From contig CAYGKP010000021.1 of the NCBI GenBank assembly GCA_964350605.1, positions 1 through 19,324 on the forward strand: 19,324 nt of DNA, in the 5' to 3' direction. Every line of letters starts with the position of its first letter. The stretch's first letter is position 1. The notes under the pieces were generated by a model that was not told where the DNA came from, ran no database searches, and saw only the letters and a program-made list of their open reading frames with translations. The stretch is from CAYGKP01 sp964350605 (GTDB taxonomy: Bacteria > Bacteroidota > Bacteroidia > Cytophagales > JAAEPT01). Below are positions 13,266-19,324 of the stretch, piece by piece. Position numbers and translations under genes: made by a program.

Positions 13266-15047
13266 ACTTCCCTTCTTACTCATCGCCTCAGCGATCTTGC
13301 GCCGCGCGTCTTTGGTGTTGAAGGGCTCGATCTTCGTGTAGCGCTTCAGGCCCAGGAGGAGCATCTTCTGCTCGTCCCCCTCGGTAAACGCCAGGATCGC
13401 GTCCTTGCCCGCTTTGTTGATCTTGTCCATCACATCGAAGGCATACACCCGCGCCGCATCGGCTTGCAACGCGACCGAATCCTCGCCATTGCGCGCCGCG
13501 TTCTTCTGCGTCCGCAGAATCGCCGACTCGGCCTGATAGATCCAAATCAACATATCGGCCAAGTTCTGGAGCACTTCCTGCTCGTCGCCCAGCTTCATCA
13601 TCAACTTCTGCGCCGCGAGGCCCGCAATCATCAGGACGGCCTTCTTGGCTTGCTGAATCGCGTGCAGGTCGCTGGCCAGGAAGCCCTCGGGTGCGCCCGA
13701 CATATCGGGGATGCCCGTCAGTTCCTTCTGGATCGCCATCGCAGGGCCCATCAAGTCGATCTGGCCTTTCATGGCGCGCTTCAAGTACATGTCGAGGGTC
13801 AACATGCGGTTGATCTCGTTCGTCCCCTCGAAAATCCGGTTGATGCGGCTGTCGCGGTAGGCGCGGTCCATCGGGAAGTCGGCCGAAAAGCCATAGCCCC
13901 CGTAGCACTGCACCCCTTCGTCGACCACAAAGTCGAGCATCTCCGAGGCCCCGACTTTCAGCATCGCAGCTTCGATGGCGAACTCCCGCGCGGCATCGAC
14001 GACGGCTTCTTCGTAGGGTTTGCCCGCGGCTTGCAGGGCTTCCTCCATCTGGGCGATGTGGTGCCCGGCGCGGTAGACCGCCGATTCGGTGGCGTAGGTG
14101 CGGATGGCCATCTCGGCCAGTTTGTGCTTGATCGCCCCGAATTCGGAGATCGACTTATTAAACTGCTTGCGCTCGTTGGTGTAGGCGATCGCTTGCTTGA
14201 TGACGCTTTTGGCTGCGCCGAGTGTGCCAGCGGCCAGCTTGATGCGCCCGATGTTCAGGATGTTGAAGGCGATTTCATGCCCCTTGCCGATTTCGCCCAG
14301 GACGTTCTCCTTCGGCACGCGCACGTCCGAGAGGAAGACCTGGCGGGTCGACGAGCCCTTGATGCCCATCTTGTGTTCCTCGTTCCCGAAGGTGAGGCCC
14401 GGCATCGTGCGCTCGACGATGAAGCCCGTGAATTTGTCGCCGTCGATCTGTGCGAAGACGATGAACACGTCGGCGAAGCCCGCGTTGGTGATCCACATTT
14501 TCTGACCGTTCAGTACATAGTGGTCGCCGTCGAGGATGGCTTTGGTCTTGGCGGCCAGGGCGTCGGAACCGGAACCCGGTTCGGTCAGGCAGTAGCTGGC
14601 TTTCAGCTCGCCCGTGCCGAGTTTGGGCAGGTACTTTTGTTTCTGTGCCTCGGTGCCGAAGTAGAGGATCGGCAGGGTGCCGATGCCCACGTGGGCCGAA
14701 AGGGTGACCGAGAAGGATTGGCCCGCGCCCACGCGTTCGGTGACCAGCAGGCCCGTGTTGAAGTCCGCGCCGAAACCGCCGAAGGCTTCGGGGAGGGTGA
14801 CGGCCAGCATGCCGAGCTGGCCCGCTTTGTCGAGCAGGCCGGGAACCAGGCCGTCGGGTTGCTTGTCGATTTCGTCGAGGCGCGGGAGGATCTCGGTGTC
14901 GATGAAGTCGGTGCAGGTTTGGGCGATCATCAGTTGCTCTTCGTTCCAGTCTTCGGGGGTGAAGAGGTCCTGGGGGGCTTCGGGTTGGATCAGGAAGCCG
15001 CCGCCTTTCACGTTGAGGTTTTGGGTGGATTCGGTGGTGGTGCTCAT
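13254..15047 (-). CDS. Acyl-CoA dehydrogenase, long form (VLCAD/ACAD9-like)
   Basis: An FAD enzyme for the first step of beta-oxidation, oxidising acyl-CoA to trans-2-enoyl-CoA. It has 597 residues, against about 380 for short/medium-chain enzymes. The N-terminal helical and middle domains carry YCLTEPGSGSDA and QKMWITNAGFADVFIVFA (FAD and substrate contacts). The C-terminal domain has ERKQFNKSISEFGAIKHKLA and QCYGGYGFSADFPMDRAYRD. Catalytic Glu407 lies in IFEGTNEINRM. The extra C-terminal region of about 170 residues is the extension typical of VLCAD-type enzymes, which suggests long-chain substrates. It is the last gene of the operon after thiolase and the three small exported proteins, 71 nt beyond the last of them. 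No terminator is visible; its end overlaps the convergent AT-rich gene by 12 bp. Confidence 0.93.
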   Translation of the reverse strand: MSTTTESTQNLNVKGGGFLIQPEAPQDLFTPEDWNEEQLMIAQTCTDFIDTEILPRLDEIDKQPDGLVPGLLDKAGQLGMLAVTLPEAFGGFGADFNTGLLVTERVGAGQSFSVTLSAHVGIGTLPILYFGTEAQKQKYLPKLGTGELKASYCLTEPGSGSDALAAKTKAILDGDHYVLNGQKMWITNAGFADVFIVFAQIDGDKFTGFIVERTMPGLTFGNEEHKMGIKGSSTRQVFLSDVRVPKENVLGEIGKGHEIAFNILNIGRIKLAAGTLGAAKSVIKQAIAYTNERKQFNKSISEFGAIKHKLAEMAIRTYATESAVYRAGHHIAQMEEALQAAGKPYEEAVVDAAREFAIEAAMLKVGASEMLDFVVDEGVQCYGGYGFSADFPMDRAYRDSRINRIFEGTNEINRMLTLDMYLKRAMKGQIDLMGPAMAIQKELTGIPDMSGAPEGFLASDLHAIQQAKKAVLMIAGLAAQKLMMKLGDEQEVLQNLADMLIWIYQAESAILRTQKNAARNGEDSVALQADAARVYAFDVMDKINKAGKDAILAFTEGDEQKMLLLGLKRYTKIEPFNTKDARRKIAEAMSKKGSLVL

Positions 15048-15118
15048 GTCAGTACGAAATAAAATGTGGTGGTATAATGTGTTGCTTCAGTGGTGGTTGT
15101 CCCTAGTTATGTAACGCA

Positions 15119-15457
15119 TCAGAGGACGTGTCTGTTTTCGACAATACGGACCAATCGGTAGCCTTTTTCGGTCTTGCCGAGGATGAAGGAGGTGGAGTGC
15201 TTCGGGGTGTGCTCGTAGGTGTAGATGACCGAGGGCAGTGTCTGCGAGGTGCCGCCGCCAACAAAGCGAACGCTCGCCGGCGGGCGACGCTCGATCTCCT
15301 TCGGAAACAACCCTTGTTTGAAACGCAAACCGAGCCGCGTGGTTTTCCCGATCTCGACCTTGTAGCGGGTGGCGAGTTTTTCTTGGGTGGGTTCGTTGTC
15401 CTGCGCGAACGCCACACCCGAAAGCAAAAGGGATGAGATGAGAAGTCCGGCTTTCAT
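15119..15457 (-). CDS. Small exported protein, third of three tandem paralogues
   Basis: A 112-residue protein. The signal peptide MKAGLLISSLLLSGVAFAQ should be cleaved after Ala18. The mature part of about 94 residues is basic and strand-rich, ending IYTYEHTPKHSTSFILGKTE then KGYRLVRIVENRHVL. The pattern Y-x-Y, a short spacer, F-x-[FL]-x-K and a closing hydrophobic strand is shared with the other two paralogues. It has no cysteine, unlike its siblings. Its ATG overlaps the stop of the preceding paralogue (ATGA at 15454-15457), and the 25 nt around that junction differ at only one position from the previous junction. No function is known; it lies in a beta-oxidation operon, but being exported it cannot be a cytoplasmic enzyme of that pathway. 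Confidence 0.82.
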   Translation of the reverse strand: MKAGLLISSLLLSGVAFAQDNEPTQEKLATRYKVEIGKTTRLGLRFKQGLFPKEIERRPPASVRFVGGGTSQTLPSVIYTYEHTPKHSTSFILGKTEKGYRLVRIVENRHVL

Positions 15458-15807
15458 TCTTCGATCTTGGCTTCCGTGATTTTGTACAAACGGCGGCCCT
15501 TCTGTTTGGCGAAATAGAAGTGAACCTCGCGGCCCTCCATGTTTCCGTAGTGATAGATGAGTGCGTTGCCCATCAAGGGAACACACATGCGCGGTTCGCG
15601 GAGCATGGCATGGCCCATAGGTTGTTCGATCCGTTGGATACGGTCGGGTCGGCCGTGAATTCGGCGGACGTGGCGGGGCTTGGATTCTTGAAATTCCACG
15701 CCGTAGTGCTCGGCTTTTTCCTCGCGGGAGCGCGGCGCATCCCCCTGCCCCCACACCCCCAAGGGCAGCAGCAAGAACAGGGTCGCGATGAAAAGTCCGG
15801 CTTTCAT
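15454..15807 (-). CDS. Small exported protein, second of three tandem paralogues
   Basis: A 117-residue protein. The signal peptide MKAGLFIATLFLLLPLGVWG|Q is almost that of the first paralogue; 33 nt encoding its end are identical between the two genes. The mature part is very basic (RPRHVRRIHGRP-like region, several Arg and His) with one cysteine. It ends LIYHYGNMEGREVHFYFAKQ then KGRRLYKITEAKIEE, aligning with VRFEFRKVKG of the first and TSFILGKTEKG of the third. Start and stop are both ATGA overlaps with the neighbouring paralogues, so all three are expected to be translated in a coupled fashion. The family is not recognised. A small periplasmic beta protein of the BamE/SmpA sort is a loose possibility only. 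Confidence 0.85.
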   Translation of the reverse strand: MKAGLFIATLFLLLPLGVWGQGDAPRSREEKAEHYGVEFQESKPRHVRRIHGRPDRIQRIEQPMGHAMLREPRMCVPLMGNALIYHYGNMEGREVHFYFAKQKGRRLYKITEAKIEE

Positions 15808-16166
15808 TCGTCGATCTGGAAGAGGGTGACGGTACGCAGGGTATAGCCCTCGCCTTTGACTTTTCGGAATTCGAAGCGGACCGATTCGGTCTCGCTGAGG
15901 TGGTAGTCGTAGTGGCAGGCGCGCAGCTTTCGGGTCGCCACATTCTCGGAGCCGCGGCGTTTGTTGGTCCGGTTGAGGGGCACACGAAGGGTGCCGCAAT
16001 GTTTGTCGGTGGGTTCACCCAATTGCGCTCGAAGTGTTTCGCGAGTGAGGCCCTTGCAGTCGAGATCAAATCGCTCCTTTACTTCCTCGCAGGACAAGGC
16101 CGTCTGCCCCCACACCCCCAAGGGCAGCAGCAAGAAGAGGGACGCTATGAGGAGCCCAGCCTTCAC
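15804..16166 (-). CDS. Small exported protein, first of three tandem paralogues
   Basis: A 120-residue protein starting at GTG 16166, which directly follows the thiolase stop (TAAGTG). The signal peptide is MKAGLLIASLFLLLPLGVWG|Q. The mature part has four cysteines (SCEEV, LDCKG, KHCGT, RACHY), enough for two disulfides. It contains GLTRETLRAQLGEPTD, reminiscent of the turn-and-helix of SmpA/BamE-type domains (inference), and ends ACHYDYHLSETESVRFEFRK then KGEGYTLRTVTLFQIDE. The stop TGA overlaps the ATG of the second paralogue. The position between thiolase and acyl-CoA dehydrogenase implies co-transcription with fatty-acid oxidation genes. Function unknown. Confidence 0.83.
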   Translation of the reverse strand: MKAGLLIASLFLLLPLGVWGQTALSCEEVKERFDLDCKGLTRETLRAQLGEPTDKHCGTLRVPLNRTNKRRGSENVATRKLRACHYDYHLSETESVRFEFRKVKGEGYTLRTVTLFQIDE

Positions 16167-17351
16167 TTATAGAAGTTCGAAAATCCCCGCCGCGCCCTGA
16201 CCCGTGCCGACGCACATGGTCACCATGCCATACTTCAGCTTCTCGCGGCGCAGCTCATTGAGCACCTGAACCGTCAGCTTCGCGCCCGTGCAACCCAGCG
16301 GGTGGCCCAAGGCAATCGCCCCGCCGTTCACGTTCACTTTGTCTTGGTCCATCCCCAGCTCGCGCATCACCGCCAGCGACTGGCTGGCAAACGCTTCGTT
16401 CAGCTCCGTGCGGTCGATCTGGTCGAGGGTCATCCCCGCCATCTTGAGCGCCTTCGGAATCGCCTCGATCGGGCCGATCCCCATGATGCGCGGGGGCACA
16501 CCCGCCACACCATAACTGACCAGCCGCGCGATAGGCTTGAGGTCATGATCCTTCATGAACTGCTCGGAGACGACCATCACGAAAGCCGCCCCGTCCGAAG
16601 TCTGCGAGGCTTGGCCCGCCGTCACGGTTCCCTTCGCGGCGAACACCGGGCGAAGTTTCGCCATCGCCTCCAGGTTCGATCCCGGGCGCGGGCCCTCGTC
16701 GGTGTCGAAGGTGTAGGTCCGCTCGCGGCGTTTCTCCTTCGCGTCGAGGTAGACCTCCTTCACTTCGATGGGCGCGATTTCGTCCTTGAACTTCCCGGCG
16801 GCAATCGCAGCGAGGGCTTTCTCGTGCGAGCGCAGGCCAAACTTGTCCTGGTCCTCGCGGCTGACGTTGAACTCGCGGGCGACGGCCTCAGCGGTCAAGC
16901 CCATGTTCCAGTAGTAATCCGCGTGGGCTTTCGCCACTTGGTAGTTGGGCACGATGCGCCAGCCGCCGAAGGGCATCCCGCTCATCACTTCCGAGCCCCC
17001 GGCGATGATGCATTCGGCATAGCCCGCCTTGATCTTCGCATCAGCCATCGCAATGGTTTCGAGGCCCGAAGCGCAGTAGCGGTTGATCGTCACGCCCGGC
17101 ACTTTGTCGGTGCCCAGGCCCATCAGGGAAATCATGCGGGCCATGTTCAGGCCCTGTTCCGCTTCGGGGGTCGCGTTTCCGACGATCACATCGTCGATCT
17201 CCTCGACTTTCACCGACGGCACGTCGGCCATCACGGCTTTGACAACGGTCGCGCCCAGTTCGTCGGCACGGAAAAAGCGCAGGCTGCCGCGCGGGGCCTT
17301 GCCCACGGCGGAGCGGCGAGCGGCAACAAGGTAAGTGGTTTTCAAGCTCAT
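16167..17351 (-). CDS. fadA: Acetyl-CoA acyltransferase (3-ketoacyl-CoA thiolase)
   Basis: Last step of beta-oxidation: thiolytic cleavage of 3-ketoacyl-CoA to acetyl-CoA and a shortened acyl-CoA. It has 394 residues, the normal length. The nucleophile is Cys93 in NRYCASGLE, the histidine is His350 in GGAIALGHPLGCTGAK, and the proton-transfer cysteine is Cys380 in MCVGTGQGAAG. The CoA-binding loop region (RMISLMGLG and beyond) is also intact. It follows the hydroxyacyl-CoA dehydrogenase/hydratase gene by 24 nt on the same strand, forming the usual fadBA-like pair. The opening YLVAARRSAVGKAPRGSLRF is standard for the family, so ATG 17351 is secure. Biosynthetic acetoacetyl-CoA thiolase is the alternative; the operon favours degradation. 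Confidence 0.94.
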   Translation of the reverse strand: MSLKTTYLVAARRSAVGKAPRGSLRFFRADELGATVVKAVMADVPSVKVEEIDDVIVGNATPEAEQGLNMARMISLMGLGTDKVPGVTINRYCASGLETIAMADAKIKAGYAECIIAGGSEVMSGMPFGGWRIVPNYQVAKAHADYYWNMGLTAEAVAREFNVSREDQDKFGLRSHEKALAAIAAGKFKDEIAPIEVKEVYLDAKEKRRERTYTFDTDEGPRPGSNLEAMAKLRPVFAAKGTVTAGQASQTSDGAAFVMVVSEQFMKDHDLKPIARLVSYGVAGVPPRIMGIGPIEAIPKALKMAGMTLDQIDRTELNEAFASQSLAVMRELGMDQDKVNVNGGAIALGHPLGCTGAKLTVQVLNELRREKLKYGMVTMCVGTGQGAAGIFELL

Positions 17352-17375
17352 AGCTGTTGAATCTTCAAGTGGTGG

Positions 17376-19324
17376 TTAGTTGCGCAGGGGCTTGCCGGTG
17401 TGCAGCATATTCTGGATGCGCTCTTGGGTTTTTCGCTGGCCGCAAAGCGAGAGGAAGGCCTCGCGCTCGAGGTCGAGCAGGTATTGTTCGGACACTTTCG
17501 TGCGCGCCGAGAGGTCGCCGCCGGCCATCACGTAGCCGAGTTTCTCGCTCATCAAGGCTTCGTACTCGGTGATGTAGCCGCCCTCGAACATCGAGTTCGC
17601 ACCGACCTTCACAATCCCCAGAAATTCCTGGCCGAGCACTTCGATGTCCGTGCGCTGGGGCTTTTGGGTGTAGCCCTGCATGGCCAGACGAAGAGCCGCC
17701 TGTTTGGCATCGGCCATCACGCTTTGGCGGTGGAAGGTGATCGAGTCGCCCGGACGGAGGATGCCCAAATCGCGGGCCTCCATCGCGGAGGTGGAAACCT
17801 TTGCTTGACCGATCGTGAGGAAGGCGTTGCGGAAGGCGTTGATGCGGATGTCGCCGTCCTGGAAGGAATCGGCGGTGCGCAAGGTCATTTCCTTTGTGCC
17901 CCCTCCGGCGGGGATCAGGCCCACGCCAAATTCGACAAGGCCAATGTAGAGTTCCGCATGCGCTTGAACGTGGTCGGCGTGAAGCGTCATTTCGCAACCG
18001 CCGCCCAGGGCCATGTTGTGGGGCGCAACCACGACCGGAATTGACGAGTAGCGCGCGCGCATCATGGTTTGCTGGAAGGTGTTGATCATGGCGTTGATCT
18101 CGTCAAACTCCTGCTCGACGGCGTACATCAGGAGAATCGCGAGGTTCGCGCCGACCGAGAAGTTGGCCCCCTCGTTGGCGATGACCAGTCCTTCGTAGCC
18201 TTCCTCGGCCAATTCGATGGCTTTGTGAACCCCCCCGATCACCTCGGCGCCCATGGTATTCATCTTCGAATGGAATTCGAGGCCCAGAATGCCGTCGCCC
18301 AGGTTTCGGACCGTTGCGCCCTCGTTCGACCAGACGATCTTGTCTTTCGAAATCGTTTCGAGCAGGATGAGCTGGCCAATGCCCGGGATCTCTTGGTAGT
18401 TCTTCGAAGCGAGGTCGTAGAACGACTTCGTTCCGTCGCCCACTTGGTAGAAGGTCTCGATTCCGGCGGCGAGCATCTCCTCCACCCACTTCGCGGGGGC
18501 GAGGCCCGCTTCCTTCATTTTCTCGACGGTCTTTTTCACGCCCAACGCATCCCACATTTGGAACGGCCCCAGCTCCCAACCGAATCCGGCGCGCATCGCG
18601 TCGTCGACTTTGTAGAGCTCGTCGGCAATCTCCGGCACCCGGTTCGACGCATAGGCGAAGAGTGGCAGGAAGGTCTTGCGATAGAACTCGCCCGCTTGGT
18701 CCTGCCCGGCGATTAGCATCGGTAAGCGCTTTTTCAAGTCGTCGACCGGCTTGGTCATCTCGAGGGTCGGGAACTTTGCTTTCTCCTGCGAGCGGAATTC
18801 GAGGGTCTTGAAGTCCAGCGACAGAATCTCCGATCCTTCCTTGGTCTTCACCTTTTGGTAAAAGCCTTTGCCCGACTTCTGGCCCCACCATTCGTTCTTC
18901 TTGATGGCCTCGACCACCTTGGGCAGTTTGAAAATGTCCTTCTGCTCGTCGTTCTGCAAGGCAGCAAACAGGTTGTCGGCGACCTTAATCAAGGTGTCGT
19001 TCCCCACCACGTCGGCGGTGCGGAAGGTGGCCGACTTCGGCCGACCGATCACTGGTCCGGTCAGCTTGTCGGTTGCTTCCACCGAAAGGCCCATGTCCTC
19101 GGCGACGTGCACGGTTTGGAGCATGGCGTAGACCCCGATGCGGTTCGCGATGAACGCGGGGGTATCCTTACACGTGACCACGGTTTTGCCCAAGGTCTTC
19201 TCGCCATAGGTTTTGAAGAAATCAAGTACGTCGGCCTTAGTCTTCGGACCGGGGATGATTTCGAGCAGTTGGAGGTAGCGCGGGGGGTTGAAAAAGTGCG
19301 TCCCGCAGAAGTGTTCCTGAAAGT
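17376..19324 (-). CDS. 3-hydroxyacyl-CoA dehydrogenase / enoyl-CoA hydratase, bifunctional (5' end beyond window)
   Basis: Middle steps of beta-oxidation: hydration of enoyl-CoA and NAD-dependent oxidation of 3-hydroxyacyl-CoA. 648 residues are visible and the frame is still open at the window edge. The first residues, HFCGTHFFNPPRYLQLLEII, contain the dehydrogenase His-Glu pair (His of GTHFFNP, Glu of LLEII). TCKDTPAFIANRIG begins the C-terminal dehydrogenase domain. The last roughly 340 residues are a crotonase domain, with ANFSVGANLA and NMALGGGCEM (oxyanion hole) and a Glu in GLVEFGVGLIPAGGGTKE. The order dehydrogenase then hydratase is that of FadN-type proteins, the reverse of E. coli FadB, so I give no fadB symbol. 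By comparison with roughly 800-residue relatives, about 150 residues including the NAD-binding loop are missing to the right. Confidence 0.93.
   Translation of the reverse strand, partial: FQEHFCGTHFFNPPRYLQLLEIIPGPKTKADVLDFFKTYGEKTLGKTVVTCKDTPAFIANRIGVYAMLQTVHVAEDMGLSVEATDKLTGPVIGRPKSATFRTADVVGNDTLIKVADNLFAALQNDEQKDIFKLPKVVEAIKKNEWWGQKSGKGFYQKVKTKEGSEILSLDFKTLEFRSQEKAKFPTLEMTKPVDDLKKRLPMLIAGQDQAGEFYRKTFLPLFAYASNRVPEIADELYKVDDAMRAGFGWELGPFQMWDALGVKKTVEKMKEAGLAPAKWVEEMLAAGIETFYQVGDGTKSFYDLASKNYQEIPGIGQLILLETISKDKIVWSNEGATVRNLGDGILGLEFHSKMNTMGAEVIGGVHKAIELAEEGYEGLVIANEGANFSVGANLAILLMYAVEQEFDEINAMINTFQQTMMRARYSSIPVVVAPHNMALGGGCEMTLHADHVQAHAELYIGLVEFGVGLIPAGGGTKEMTLRTADSFQDGDIRINAFRNAFLTIGQAKVSTSAMEARDLGILRPGDSITFHRQSVMADAKQAALRLAMQGYTQKPQRTDIEVLGQEFLGIVKVGANSMFEGGYITEYEALMSEKLGYVMAGGDLSARTKVSEQYLLDLEREAFLSLCGQRKTQERIQNMLHTGKPLRN

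Noticed and set aside
13464..15062. Long plus-strand frame opposite the acyl-CoA dehydrogenase, with similar frames at 10057-11505 and 16302-17360
   Set aside because: They mirror well-supported enzymes or TPR repeats and show only His/Val/Arg/Gly-rich composition.
19191..19193. TTG as the start of the hydroxyacyl-CoA dehydrogenase/hydratase
   Set aside because: The frame continues upstream to the window edge with recognisable dehydrogenase sequence (GTHFFNPP), so the gene is simply cut by the window.
1..19324. tRNA, rRNA, CRISPR array, integrase or transposase genes
   Set aside because: None was seen on either strand by eye. A covariance or profile search would be needed to exclude very small RNAs.

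Overview
This window looks like a contig from a GC-rich member of the Bacteroidota, probably from a metagenome because a run of ten Ns sits at 6073-6082. The phylum call rests on four things: a TonB-dependent receptor with an N-terminal carboxypeptidase-regulatory domain paired with a DUF4249 lipoprotein, a Bacteroidota-style SpoIIE phosphatase linker, a secreted TPR-CHAT protein, and TAnnTTTG-like promoter elements without clear Shine-Dalgarno sites. I do not assign a family.

Layout. 1-201 (-) is the start of an unidentified membrane protein. It is divergent from 358-1857 (+), a membrane sensor with a SpoIIE/PP2C phosphatase output. Then come a 54-aa lipoprotein and a four-helix membrane protein whose stop and start codons overlap (1892-2532), followed by a hairpin terminator. 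On the minus strand a two-gene operon encodes an outer-membrane receptor and a DUF4249 lipoprotein (5874 down to 2688). Next is a minus-strand penicillin-binding protein 4-type D-Ala-D-Ala carboxypeptidase interrupted by the assembly gap. It is divergent from a small beta-sandwich-like protein and a lipoprotein with three internal repeats (7654-8408 +). A large secreted TPR-CHAT protein (8413-11496 -) converges on that lipoprotein, and a SnoaL/NTF2-like protein (11638-12027 +) is divergent from it.

12028-13265 is the accessory-looking part. A 105-bp element of nested GGGGGA/TCCCCC hairpins is followed by a roughly 250-bp element whose ends are inverted copies of one hairpin. Next to it lies an AT-rich, unrecognised gene for a C-terminally anchored membrane protein, which ends inside the last codons of the convergent acyl-CoA dehydrogenase.

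13254-19324 (-) is a fatty-acid beta-oxidation operon: bifunctional hydroxyacyl-CoA dehydrogenase/enoyl-CoA hydratase (5' end cut by the window), thiolase, then acyl-CoA dehydrogenase. Between thiolase and dehydrogenase lie three small exported proteins that are tandem paralogues chained by ATGA overlaps. This trio is the most unusual thing in the window. Second are the paired repeat elements beside the AT-rich orphan gene.
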